Below are positions 1 to 8,807 of a DNA stretch of 64,000 nt, one piece after another. Every line of letters begins with the position of its first letter. Within the stretch, counting starts at the first letter, position 1. Source of the stretch: Dyadobacter luticola (lineage in GTDB: Bacteria > Bacteroidota > Bacteroidia > Cytophagales > Spirosomataceae); the NCBI RefSeq assembly GCF_005860805.1, contig NZ_VCEJ01000004.1, positions 1,116,001-1,180,000 on the forward strand, given 5' to 3'. Made by a program: the position numbers and the translations under genes. The notes below the pieces were generated by a model that saw nothing but the letters and a program-made list of their open reading frames with translations, searched no databases and had not been told where the DNA came from.

Positions 1-1073
1 ATGTTTCGATCATCGGTATCCGCTCCAAAACAACGATTTCCAAGCGTGTTCTGGAAAATGCAAACCGTCTGATGGCAATCGGCGCATTTTGCATCGGCAC
101 CAATCAAATTGACCTGGAAGAAGCGGCGCAGCGTGGTATTGCGGTTTTCAATGCACCTTATAGCAACACCCGCTCGGTGGTGGAGCTGGCGGTGGGAGAG
201 ATGATTTTACTGATCCGTAACATTGTTGGAAAAAGTAACTCATTGCACCAGGGAATTTGGGATAAATCGGCGAGCGGCAGCTTTGAAATCCGGGGCAAAA
301 AACTGGGTATGGTGGGCTACGGCAGCATTGGTACCCAACTTTCGGTTGTGGCCGAGGCGCTGGGGATGGAGGTGCATTTTTATGATGAAGTTGAAAAATT
401 ATCGATAGGCAATGCCAAGAAAGTGAATTCACTGGAAGAGCTGCTCGCGATTTCGGATGTAATCAGTATGCACGTGGACGGCAGGAAGGAAAATACCAAC
501 CTGATCGGGAAACGTGAATTTGACCTGATGAAAGATGGCGTGATTTTTCTGAATTTGTCCCGGGGGCATGTCGTGGACATTCACGCGCTAGCCGAGGCGG
601 TAAAGAGCGGAAAAGTGGCGGGAGCCGGCGTGGACGTTTTCCCGACTGAGCCCAAAACCAATGATGAGCCATTTATCAGCGAACTTGCCGGCTTGCCAAA
701 TGTGATCCTGACGCCGCATATCGGTGGAAGTACTGAGGAAGCGCAGGAAAATATCGGTCATTTTGTGCCTTCCAAATTGCTGGAATTCATGAATAACGGT
801 AGTTCTTACGGCAGCGTAAATTTCCCTGAGGTACAGTTGCCAAAGCTGAAAGATTCGCACCGTTTGCTGCATATCCACGCTAACATTCCGGGTATGTTGG
901 CGAAACTGAACCATATTTTCGCCAAAAATAACATTAACATCACCGGTCAATATCTTAAAACGAACGAGCATATTGGTTATGTGATCGTGGATATTGCGAA
1001 GGGATATAATGAGGAATTTATTCAGGAAGTGAAGGAAATTGAAGGAACGATCAGGTTTAGAATGCTTTATTAA
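1..1073 (+). CDS. serA: D-3-phosphoglycerate dehydrogenase, 5' end missing
   Basis: Oxidises 3-phosphoglycerate to 3-phosphohydroxypyruvate with NAD, the first step of serine synthesis, in the cytoplasm. The reading frame (codons starting at base 3) is open from the window edge. The residues before the first internal Met (base 72) read IIGIRSKTTISKRVLENA, which is typical SerA sequence, so the gene starts upstream of the window. Visible are the family signature FCIGTNQ, the NAD-binding GYGSIG loop, NLSRG with the catalytic Arg, PTEP with Glu, and PHIGGS with the catalytic His. A C-terminal ACT domain (HANIPGMLAKLN onward) suggests serine feedback control, as in the E. coli-type enzyme. The stop lies 9 bases before the serC-like gene, so the two probably form an operon. 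Confidence 0.95.
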   Translation, partial: VSIIGIRSKTTISKRVLENANRLMAIGAFCIGTNQIDLEEAAQRGIAVFNAPYSNTRSVVELAVGEMILLIRNIVGKSNSLHQGIWDKSASGSFEIRGKKLGMVGYGSIGTQLSVVAEALGMEVHFYDEVEKLSIGNAKKVNSLEELLAISDVISMHVDGRKENTNLIGKREFDLMKDGVIFLNLSRGHVVDIHALAEAVKSGKVAGAGVDVFPTEPKTNDEPFISELAGLPNVILTPHIGGSTEEAQENIGHFVPSKLLEFMNNGSSYGSVNFPEVQLPKLKDSHRLLHIHANIPGMLAKLNHIFAKNNINITGQYLKTNEHIGYVIVDIAKGYNEEFIQEVKEIEGTIRFRMLY

Positions 1074-1082
1074 TTTTCAAAA

Positions 1083-2156
1083 ATGTCACTAACCTATTTT
1101 ACCCCCGGCCCTGCGCAGCTTTATCCAACCTTTGAGAAACATTTACAAACATTTGTAAGTGAGCAGCTTGGCTCGATTTCTCACCGCAGTCAGCAGTACC
1201 GGGATTTACATAAATTCACCGTAGACCAGCTGCGGATTTTATTGAATGTGCCTGATACCCATGCGATTCTCTTCCTCGGGTCTGCTTCCGAGGCTTGGGA
1301 GCGGATTTTGTTCAGCTGCGTAGAGTTGGAAAGTTTTCATTTGGTAAATGGTTCGTTTTCGAAAAAGTTTTACGACTACTCCAATGCGCTGAATAAATAT
1401 GCCCATAAGTTGGAAAAACCTATGGGTGAAGGATTTATAGCGAGTGAAATTGAAGTACCCCAGTATGCGGAGCTAATCTGTGTGACGCACAATGAAACCA
1501 GTTCAGGCGTACAAATGCCGGTTTCTGAAATCCATAAGTTGAAGCAAAAGCATCCGACTAAATTCATTGCCGTGGATATGGTGTCGTCCGCGCCCTATCC
1601 TGAACTGGATTATAGCCTGATCGATACTGCGTTTTTTTCGGTGCAAAAAGCATTTGGTATGCCAGCCGGTTTGGGGGTTTGGATTGTAAGTGAAAGATGT
1701 TTGGAGAAGGCAGAGTACATCAAAACGCAATATTCGATCGGTGCGCACAATGATTTGCCGACGCTCTGGAAAAATGCGCTGAACAATGAAACTCCGGCAA
1801 CACCAAATGTGATGGGGATTTATTTGTTAGGAAAAATTGCGGAGGATTTTAATCGGATTGGTGTAAAGAACATTCGGAAAGAGACGGAGCAAAAAGCTTC
1901 CATGCTTTATAAGTTTATTGATAAAGCGACGGGTTTTTCAGCATTTGTAAAAGATAAAGCGAGCCGCTCGCAAACGGTGATTGTTACCGATACAATTTCA
2001 CTTTCGGCGGATATTATCAAGGCCGTGAAGGCAAAGGGAATGGTAGTCGGCAGCGGTTATGGTCAGTTCAAAGCTTCACAGCTCCGGATTGCGAATTTTC
2101 CGGCTACTTCGGTCGAGCAAACAGAAAGCCTGATCTATGAATTAGGGAAGCTGTAA
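1083..2156 (+). CDS. serC: Phosphoserine aminotransferase-like class V aminotransferase
   Basis: A PLP enzyme that probably converts 3-phosphohydroxypyruvate and glutamate to phosphoserine, the second step of serine synthesis. The 357-residue protein begins with the class V hallmark YFTPGPAQ. It carries a substrate/PLP region HNETSSG and DMVSSAPYPELD, and VQKAFGMPAG, where the Lys is the expected Schiff-base residue. The sequence looks more like the alanine-glyoxylate/serine aminotransferase branch than the classic E. coli SerC (which starts FNFSAGPA). The SerC call therefore rests on family plus its place 9 bases after serA. A strong terminator follows directly. Confidence 0.8.
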   Translation: MSLTYFTPGPAQLYPTFEKHLQTFVSEQLGSISHRSQQYRDLHKFTVDQLRILLNVPDTHAILFLGSASEAWERILFSCVELESFHLVNGSFSKKFYDYSNALNKYAHKLEKPMGEGFIASEIEVPQYAELICVTHNETSSGVQMPVSEIHKLKQKHPTKFIAVDMVSSAPYPELDYSLIDTAFFSVQKAFGMPAGLGVWIVSERCLEKAEYIKTQYSIGAHNDLPTLWKNALNNETPATPNVMGIYLLGKIAEDFNRIGVKNIRKETEQKASMLYKFIDKATGFSAFVKDKASRSQTVIVTDTISLSADIIKAVKAKGMVVGSGYGQFKASQLRIANFPATSVEQTESLIYELGKL

Positions 2157-2182
2157 AAAATACATCGGAAAATTCCGTTACC

Positions 2183-2227
2183 AAAAGGATGTCGGAGCGT
2201 CTAAACGTTCAAACATCCTTTTTTTTT
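2183..2227 (+). terminator. Rho-independent terminator of serA-serC
   Basis: An AAAAGGATGT/ACATCCTTTT stem closes over an inner AGCGT/ACGTT helix and is followed by an uninterrupted T run (2219-2227). It begins 27 bases after the serC stop. The ATG at 2189 lies inside the left arm, which argues against that ATG as the start of the next gene. Confidence 0.85.
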
Positions 2228-3121
2228 GTGAACAGAAACGACATTCTCTGGAAATCCATCCTCGAAGATATTTTCGACGACTTTCTGCGCTTTTTCTGTC
2301 CGGAGGCAGACGAGGTCTTCGATTTTACAAAACCATTTGTGTACCTCGATAAGGAGCTGGAACAACTTTTCCCGCCGGAGGACGATCAGTTTGCATCACG
2401 GTATGCGGATAAGCTTGTGAAAGTTTATACCATTGAGGGCGATGAAGAATGGATTTTGGTACACATTGAAGTGCAGGGTTTTCCTGACAAGCAGTTTGCT
2501 GCTCGAATGTTCACTTACTACTACCGCATCTGGGACAAATACCGGAAGCGAACCACGGCATTTGCAATCCTGACGGATGAAAACCAAAACTTCCGGCCGT
2601 GTAAATTTGAGCAAGCATTTCTGGGGATGAGGCTTTGTTTTGAGTTTAATTCGGTTAAGATTTTGGATTATTCGGATGAATGTTTGGAGGCGAGCGACAA
2701 TCCGTTTGCGCAGGTAATCTTGACGGTAAAGGCTGCTTTGATGGCCAAAAAAGTGTGTCAGCAGGATTTGTACGACTTTAAAACTCAGCTTGCCAGACGA
2801 CTGTTGAACAGCAAGTTTTCAAAATACAAAATTGGAAAGCTGATGAATTTTTTGAAATTTTATGTCAGGTTCGACAGTGATGAATACAATGAACTGTTTG
2901 AGTCTGAAATCACTACATTAGAAAAAAGCACAACTATGAGCATTGAGGAAGCAGTGATTTACGTAGCAAAAGAAGAAGGTCTGGAAAAAGGCCGGATGGA
3001 GCGAAATCAAGTTTTTGTAAAAAATCTTCTTAAAGAAACTTCATTCTCAGTTGATGAAATCGCCCGTCTTGCAGGTGTTCCTGTTGACTTTGTGCAGGAA
3101 GTGAAAGATAATCTGCAATAA
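2228..3121 (+). CDS. Rpn/PD-(D/E)XK nuclease family protein (transposase-associated)
   Basis: A protein of about 297 residues resembling the Rpn 'recombination-promoting nuclease/putative transposase' proteins common in Bacteroidota. The core shows LWKSILEDIFDDFLRFF, then a candidate PD-(D/E)XK strand pair with the acidic VFDFTKPF and WILVHIEVQG (an ExQ variant). The C-terminal part, MSIEEAVIYVAKEEGLEKG, is the usual helical tail. An in-frame ATG at 2189 would extend the protein by 13 residues but sits inside the serC terminator. I therefore prefer the GTG at 2228 (protein start VNRNDILWK). No terminal inverted repeats or target duplications were seen, so nothing shows that it moves itself. 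Its true role (defence, recombination or domesticated element) is not known. Confidence 0.75.
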   Translation: MNRNDILWKSILEDIFDDFLRFFCPEADEVFDFTKPFVYLDKELEQLFPPEDDQFASRYADKLVKVYTIEGDEEWILVHIEVQGFPDKQFAARMFTYYYRIWDKYRKRTTAFAILTDENQNFRPCKFEQAFLGMRLCFEFNSVKILDYSDECLEASDNPFAQVILTVKAALMAKKVCQQDLYDFKTQLARRLLNSKFSKYKIGKLMNFLKFYVRFDSDEYNELFESEITTLEKSTTMSIEEAVIYVAKEEGLEKGRMERNQVFVKNLLKETSFSVDEIARLAGVPVDFVQEVKDNLQ

Positions 3122-3138
3122 TCGTCCCATATTTATGC

Positions 3139-3168
3139 AGCGCGACGCCTTCGGCGCCGCGCTTTTTT
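3139..3168 (+). terminator. Rho-independent terminator after the nuclease gene
   Basis: GC-rich hairpin AGCGCGACGCC/GGCGCCGCGCT with one mismatch and a three-base loop, followed by TTTTTT. It starts 18 bases after the stop codon and separates the nuclease gene from the sigma-factor locus. Confidence 0.85.
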
Positions 3169-3268
3169 ATTCTCATATCAAATCCAATCCCGCGAAAGGC
3201 AACTCACTAAATAGTATTTTAAATATAAATATTTAGCTTTATACTTTCTTAGCAAACAACAAAGAGCG

Positions 3269-3886
3269 GTGATCAAGTTGGATACCTTCACTGGGGACAA
3301 GACCGACCAGCAACTATGGCAGGAAATCCGTGCGGGGGATGAGCAGGCTTTTACGGTCATTTTTGAGAAATATCACCGGACTTTGTACAACTACGGAAGC
3401 AAGCTTTCTACAAATTCCGCAATCATTGAAGATGCCGTCCAGGATGTGTTTATCGACGTCTGGCGGCTCCGGGGCACATTAACCGAAAATGTAACTTCCG
3501 TCAAATTTTATCTTTACCGGGCACTGAGAAGAAGGATACATTTAGCTCAGGATAGATTTCCAATTACGCAGGAATTGACACTTCTGGATGACGAAGACAC
3601 ACCCGCAAATCTTGCCGACTCAGAAAGCATACTTATCGATCTGGAATCATCCTCCATCCGTGCCAAACGTGTCCGCGAAATGCTCGCCAACCTGCCCGAG
3701 CGCCAGATTGAAGCATTGACGTTGCGGTATTTCGACGATTTCAGCATTGAAGAAATTGCAGGGATTATGGGTGTCAGCGATAAATCAGTGCGCAACTTCA
3801 TTTACAAAGCATTAACATCTCTCAGACAAAATCGGCAAATCCTGATTATTTCAAGTCTGATTATCTGCATGTTACTCGCCTTTTAG
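3269..3886 (+). CDS. ECF RNA polymerase sigma factor
   Basis: A 205-residue sigma-70 factor of the extracytoplasmic function type. Region 2 is visible at about residues 24-90 (FEKYHRTLYNYG, EDAVQDVFIDVWR) and region 4 at about 140-188 (LPERQIEALTLRYFDDFSIEEIAGIMGVSDKSVRNF as separate helices with the HTH). The start is GTG; no ATG precedes region 2. The last 15 residues (ILIISSLIICMLLAF) are strongly hydrophobic, which is unusual for a soluble sigma factor. The next gene is a FecR anti-sigma, followed by a SusC with an STN domain. The expected role is therefore to turn on the SusC/SusD operon when the receptor is occupied. Confidence 0.92.
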   Translation: MIKLDTFTGDKTDQQLWQEIRAGDEQAFTVIFEKYHRTLYNYGSKLSTNSAIIEDAVQDVFIDVWRLRGTLTENVTSVKFYLYRALRRRIHLAQDRFPITQELTLLDDEDTPANLADSESILIDLESSSIRAKRVREMLANLPERQIEALTLRYFDDFSIEEIAGIMGVSDKSVRNFIYKALTSLRQNRQILIISSLIICMLLAF

Positions 3887-3977
3887 AATTTTTCTTGAAA
3901 AAATTTTCATTTTAAAGGGGTCAAATCTCCAAATCCCCGCTCTTTCTTTTTGAAAGACGACAACGCCCCCATTTATC

Positions 3978-5120
3978 ATGAAGCATGATCCTTACTCGCT
4001 CACGGAGCTGATCCGTAACGATGACTTTATTTCATGGGTTATGCACCCCGACTCGCTGAGCGAATCCAGGTGGCAGCTTTTTCTTGAAAAATATCCTGAA
4101 AAAAGGCAGACGGTGGAAGCGGCGCGGGAGTATGTGATTTTGCTGGCAAAGGATACCGGTCGGCAGGAGCCTTCCCGGAACCAGAGCGAAAAAATGTGGA
4201 GCATTGTGGAAAGCCACATGCAGGAGGAGCAGCAACCGATTGAACAACTGCCGGTTGTTGATAGAAAAGTGATTTCGGGATGGCGTTGGGTACGCGTGGC
4301 AGCTTCAGCAGCATTGATTTTGAGCATTGGCTCCGTGAGTTACTGGTTTTATTACAAAGGTGCCGGAAATGGTAAAAGCCCTGAACTGCTGACCGTTGCA
4401 AATAAAATTCCCGCAGCCTTGATCCAGAAATTTAATGATACGGAAAAGCCGATGACCATTCTTCTGAGTGACGGCAGCTCCGTAGTACTGCAACCCGGCG
4501 GGCGGCTCAGTTACTCCGAAACTTCAAATGCAAAAAGAAGAGAGGTAACATTGACAGGGAAAGCATTTTTTGAAATCGTTAAGAACAAAGAGAAACCATT
4601 TTTGGTATACAGCTACGGTTTGGCGACCAAAGTGCTGGGAACGAGTTTCACGATCGATGCGCCGGAAGGCAGTAAGGATGTGAAGGTGGAGGTCAGGACG
4701 GGTACGGTGGCTGTTTTTTCAATGAATAATTTAGACAAGACCAAAACCGACGAAGAACTGGATAAGCCTGAATTAAAAGGTATTACACTCAGCCACGACC
4801 AGAAAATCGCTTTTTCACGCGAAAACGGAAAGATCACAAAACTTGCTGGCGACCTGGTACCGGCATCTTCGGACAAAGATGTTTCCAGGGAGCAGTTTGT
4901 GTTTGATGAAACGCCGGTTTCGAAGGTTTTCCAGGTGCTCGAATCAGCCTATAATGTTCGTATTGAATATGATAAGGAAAAATTGGGCAACTGTCCGCTG
5001 AATGCGACTTTGATCGGACAACCTTTTAGAGAGAAGCTGGAAGTGATCTGCAATGCGCTGGACGCCCAGTTTGAGATTACCGATAACCTGGTGACCATCA
5101 AAGGAAAGGGTTGTAAATAG
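3978..5120 (+). CDS. FecR family anti-sigma factor
   Basis: A 380-residue inner-membrane regulator. The N-terminal cytoplasmic part (about 1-100) would hold the sigma factor. A single membrane helix follows at about 104-125 (RVAASAALILSIGSVSYWF). The periplasmic FecR domain is at about 150-250 (LSDGSSVVLQPGGRLSYSE, VLGTSFTI). A C-terminal DUF4974-type domain (FDETPVSKVFQVLESAYNVRIEYD) reaches towards the receptor's STN domain. It lies 91 bases after the sigma gene and before susC. In known FecIRA-type systems, receptor occupancy passes through this protein to release the sigma factor; here that is inferred from gene order and domains. Confidence 0.92.
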   Translation: MKHDPYSLTELIRNDDFISWVMHPDSLSESRWQLFLEKYPEKRQTVEAAREYVILLAKDTGRQEPSRNQSEKMWSIVESHMQEEQQPIEQLPVVDRKVISGWRWVRVAASAALILSIGSVSYWFYYKGAGNGKSPELLTVANKIPAALIQKFNDTEKPMTILLSDGSSVVLQPGGRLSYSETSNAKRREVTLTGKAFFEIVKNKEKPFLVYSYGLATKVLGTSFTIDAPEGSKDVKVEVRTGTVAVFSMNNLDKTKTDEELDKPELKGITLSHDQKIAFSRENGKITKLAGDLVPASSDKDVSREQFVFDETPVSKVFQVLESAYNVRIEYDKEKLGNCPLNATLIGQPFREKLEVICNALDAQFEITDNLVTIKGKGCK

Positions 5121-5236
5121 TTTTCACCAAAAACAGAGCCTATGACCTAAAACTATTCTCCTCCATAATAAAAAAAGACCAGCCATGTTCCAGCATGACT
5201 GATCTCAGGTTCCCCAAAGTAACGGACATTACTTCA

Positions 5237-5255
5237 CATTCATTGGAAATGAATG
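5237..5255. promoter_or_regulatory. Perfect inverted repeat in the susC leader
   Basis: CATTCATT GGA AATGAATG, eight-base arms around three bases, lies 55 bases before the susC start in the 189-base gap after fecR. Another imperfect stem (CAGCCATG/CATGACTG) precedes it at about 5180-5205. These could be an operator or leader RNA structure for the SusC operon. No function is shown by the sequence alone. Confidence 0.35.
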
Positions 5256-5309
5256 ACCGGGGAAGATTTCGTTGAATAATCTCCTTAACCAACAAATTCA
5301 TTCAAAAAT

Positions 5310-8300
5310 ATGAAAAAAGTTCGACGACTTGAAGGCTTTCTCATTACACTCATGCGAATAACAATTATTCAATGCATCCTTGCAGCCCTCTTCGTGGGCA
5401 TTACATGGGCACATGACGGAAGGGCTCAATCCGCATTGAGTCAGAAGGTTACTATCGATATACAAAATGAAGGCATCAAAAATATCCTGGCGCAGCTCGA
5501 AAAGCAGACGAATGTAAAGTTTGTTTTCAGCTCGAAGATCATCCAGTCGGACCGTCGAGCGAACATTAAGGTGCAGAATGCGCCGCTTGCCGATGTGCTG
5601 AATGCTTTATTGAAGCCGCTGGAATTGAACTACAAAATAAAGAACGACCTGATCGTGATCCGGCCTGATAAAGCGCAGGAAAATTCTTCGAGTATGAATG
5701 TCGGTGAGCCAGTGATTCTGGCGGCACCCGAAACGGTGGATAAAACCATTTCAGGAACTGTAAAAGATGATAAGGGCATCGGGTTACCGGGCGTAAGTGT
5801 GGTTTTAAAAGGTACCCAAACCGGAACATCGACAGACGAAAAAGGTAAGTACACGATTACGGTACCAAACGGTGAAACATTCCTAATCTTCTCATTTGTA
5901 GGGTTTTTGTCTCAGGAAATCATTGTGACGGAAGGCCAGAGTGCAATTGACATTACCATGAAAGTCGATGACAAAGCGCTGGAAGAAGTGGTGGTGGTAG
6001 GTTATGGTACGCAGAAAAAAGAATCTTTAACCGGTGCGATTGCTACGGTGACGAGCAAAGATTTGGACAGAGTGCACGGTGGCTCTACAGTAAGCTCGGG
6101 ACTGGCTGGAAAAATCCCAGGTGTAACATTCCGGATGCCCGACGGCCGCCCGGGTGCAAGCGCGAATGTGCAAATCAGGAACATGGGTAACCCGCTTTTT
6201 GTCATTGACGGAATCCAGCAGGACGCGGGGCAGTTTAACAACATTTCCCCCAATGATATCGAGAGTATTACGGTACTAAAAGACGCTTCTGCTGCGATTT
6301 ACGGCGTTCGCGCGGCAAATGGTGTGGTGGTGGTGACAACGAAAAGAGGTAAAAACGGAACAAAAAATACCATTAACCTCGATGCCTACACCGGCTGGCA
6401 AAACTGGGCAAGGTTCCCGAATGTGGTGAATGATTCCTATCAGTGGATGCTTGGAAAAGCAGAGGCGGAAATGAACCAGTTTGGTAAAACTTCTATCACA
6501 CAATCGGAACTGGATAAGTACAAAGCGGGTACCGAAATGGGGTATAAGAGCTTTAACTGGAAGGATTTTATTGTGAAGAAAAATTCGCCGCTGACCTCTG
6601 TAAACCTCAATATGACAGGTGGTTCCGATAAAATCACCTACTATATCTCCGCTACGCAGCTGAGCCAAAATTCCGTTTTGGGCCGCGAGTTTACTTTTAA
6701 AAGAAACAACATTCAAAGCAACGTTGACGCGAAAATCACGGAGGGTTTGAAAGTTGGGGTACAAATCAATGGTCGTATCGAAACCCGCGACAATCCTGGT
6801 ATTCCAGGTGGCGATGATTACTGGCTGCCTCGATTTGCGATTTTAAGAAACCGTCCATTTGAACGTCCGTATGCGAATGATAATCCGCTGTATCTCAATG
6901 ATATCAAGCACAACGAAACCAACTGGGCATACAACAACAAAAAGCTAGGCGGTTATCAGACAGATATCTGGCGGGTTTTGCAAACCAACATGACGGCCGA
7001 ATACAAGATTCCGGGCATTAAAGGTTTGGTAGCGAAGGGAATGTACTCTTACTACATTGCCGACCGGGTTTTGAATGGTCACGAATATACTTACGAAGCG
7101 TACACCTACAACCCGACTGACGATTCTTATAAAGTAACCGGCGGCAGTACAAACCCGTGGCGCGAGCGCCGTACGCAGAAAATCATGCGGAATGTGTATC
7201 AGGGTCAGTTGAATTACAACAACACTTTTGGCAAACATACCGTGGGCGCAACATTCGTGGCAGAGCGGCAGGAAGAGCGCAACCAGGAGCAGTGGGCGCA
7301 CTCGGTACCCAAAACCAATGTGTTGCCGCTGATGTACTTTGCTACCATGGATACCTACGACGACCGCGACGATCAGCTTGCACGTATAGGGTATATCGGT
7401 AGGATTAATTATGATTTTGCAGGAAAATATTATGTAGAGTTTTCAGGCCGTCGTGATGCTTCCTGGAAGTTTGCACCCGACCGTCGCGTAGGTTATTTCC
7501 CCTCGGCTTCGGCTGGCTGGCGTATTACCGAGGAGCAGTTTTTCAAAGATCTGCTTGGTGGCCGCAGCATTCTTGATGACCTGAAATTCCGTGGCTCGTG
7601 GGGTATTTTGGGAGATGACGACATTGGTATCGGACCTTACGACTATTTGCCCGGCTACAATTACAACCAGGGAAATGTGATCCTGAGCGGAAATGCAGTA
7701 GTGACTTCCCGCGATAAGGGCCAGATCATCAACAACATATCCTGGTTTAAAAGTAAGATTACCGACATTGGCGCCGACTTTTCGCTGCTCGGTACCAAGC
7801 TGACGGGTTCTGTGGATTATTTTTACAGGTTACGGACTGGCTTGCGTGGACGTAAGTATGACTTACTCGTTCCCAGCGAGTTAGGTTATAGTTTGCCTGA
7901 TGAAAACGTAAACAGCGACTCTCAACAAGGCTGGGAGGGAGCATTGACTTACAATGGAAAATCAGGTGATATCAGCTATCAGATTGGTGGAAATGTCTCA
8001 TTTTCAAGAAGTAAGTTTATTTCTTCCTACAAACCCATTTTCAATAACTCCTGGGACCAATACCGAAACTCCATCGAAGGCAGGTATAACAATGTTTTCT
8101 GGGGATACGAAACCATCGGACAGTTCCAGTCGCAGCAGCAGATCAATGAATATGCAGTCAATATTGACGGACAAGGTAACCGCACATTGCTGCCTGGCGA
8201 CCTGATTTACAAGGATGTAAACGGGGATAATGTGATCAACAACCTCGACGAGCGGCCGATTGGTTATACTACTTCGGGTCAGCCGAATATCAATTTTGGG

Positions 8301-8789
8301 TTGAATTTTGCAGTGCAGTGGAAAGGGATTTCATTCAATGCCGACTTCTCCGGCGGCGCCATGTACTCCTGGAACCAGAACTGGGAGCAGCGCTGGGCCT
8401 ACCAGAATGACGGCGCGCTGAACAAGATTTTCCTCGACCGCTGGCACCGTGCCGATCCTTTCGACCTAAACAGTGAGTGGATCCCGGGCAAATATCCGGC
8501 ACTTCGCTACAATGACGGCGGCCACAGTAACTACAACAAAAACTCTACTTTCTGGCTGCATAATGTGAAGTATATCCGCGCCAGGACGATTGAGCTGGGC
8601 TATTCTCTGCCAAAATCGTTATTGGAAAAAGTGAAGCTGCAACGTGCCCGGATTTACATCAATGGCTACAACCTGTTCTCCATCGACAATCTGAAACAGT
8701 TTGGCGTGGATCCGGAAATTGCGGATGACAATGGTTTGCAGTATCCGCAGAACAAGTTCGTGAACGTGGGGATCAATCTTTCAATCTAA
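5310..8789 (+). CDS. SusC/RagA-type TonB-dependent receptor with STN domain
   Basis: An outer-membrane oligosaccharide importer of 1159 residues powered by TonB. Order: signal/membrane segment (about 15-35), STN (secretin/TonB N-terminal) domain at about 47-120, CarboxypepD_reg beta-sandwich at about 146-228 (ISGTVKDDKGIGLPGVSV), the SusC signature LEEVVVVGYGTQKK, a plug domain with NPLFVIDGIQ and IESITVLKDASAAIYG, and a long beta-barrel ending in a terminal aromatic-type strand (FVNVGINLSI). The STN domain fits control by the FecR protein encoded just upstream. The paired SusD gene follows after 18 bases. The substrate cannot be read from sequence, but the enzymes downstream suggest a plant-type polysaccharide. 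Confidence 0.95.
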   Translation: MKKVRRLEGFLITLMRITIIQCILAALFVGITWAHDGRAQSALSQKVTIDIQNEGIKNILAQLEKQTNVKFVFSSKIIQSDRRANIKVQNAPLADVLNALLKPLELNYKIKNDLIVIRPDKAQENSSSMNVGEPVILAAPETVDKTISGTVKDDKGIGLPGVSVVLKGTQTGTSTDEKGKYTITVPNGETFLIFSFVGFLSQEIIVTEGQSAIDITMKVDDKALEEVVVVGYGTQKKESLTGAIATVTSKDLDRVHGGSTVSSGLAGKIPGVTFRMPDGRPGASANVQIRNMGNPLFVIDGIQQDAGQFNNISPNDIESITVLKDASAAIYGVRAANGVVVVTTKRGKNGTKNTINLDAYTGWQNWARFPNVVNDSYQWMLGKAEAEMNQFGKTSITQSELDKYKAGTEMGYKSFNWKDFIVKKNSPLTSVNLNMTGGSDKITYYISATQLSQNSVLGREFTFKRNNIQSNVDAKITEGLKVGVQINGRIETRDNPGIPGGDDYWLPRFAILRNRPFERPYANDNPLYLNDIKHNETNWAYNNKKLGGYQTDIWRVLQTNMTAEYKIPGIKGLVAKGMYSYYIADRVLNGHEYTYEAYTYNPTDDSYKVTGGSTNPWRERRTQKIMRNVYQGQLNYNNTFGKHTVGATFVAERQEERNQEQWAHSVPKTNVLPLMYFATMDTYDDRDDQLARIGYIGRINYDFAGKYYVEFSGRRDASWKFAPDRRVGYFPSASAGWRITEEQFFKDLLGGRSILDDLKFRGSWGILGDDDIGIGPYDYLPGYNYNQGNVILSGNAVVTSRDKGQIINNISWFKSKITDIGADFSLLGTKLTGSVDYFYRLRTGLRGRKYDLLVPSELGYSLPDENVNSDSQQGWEGALTYNGKSGDISYQIGGNVSFSRSKFISSYKPIFNNSWDQYRNSIEGRYNNVFWGYETIGQFQSQQQINEYAVNIDGQGNRTLLPGDLIYKDVNGDNVINNLDERPIGYTTSGQPNINFGLNFAVQWKGISFNADFSGGAMYSWNQNWEQRWAYQNDGALNKIFLDRWHRADPFDLNSEWIPGKYPALRYNDGGHSNYNKNSTFWLHNVKYIRARTIELGYSLPKSLLEKVKLQRARIYINGYNLFSIDNLKQFGVDPEIADDNGLQYPQNKFVNVGINLSI

Positions 8790-8807
8790 CATTCAAAGAC
8801 ATTCAAG

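Noticed and set aside
2228..3121. A complete transposon or insertion sequence around the nuclease gene
   Set aside because: No terminal inverted repeats or target-site duplications were found; the flanks are a terminator of serC on one side and its own terminator on the other.
5140..5309. A riboswitch or tRNA-like fold in the susC leader
   Set aside because: Only short simple hairpins are visible; no known riboswitch core or tRNA arms could be matched by eye.
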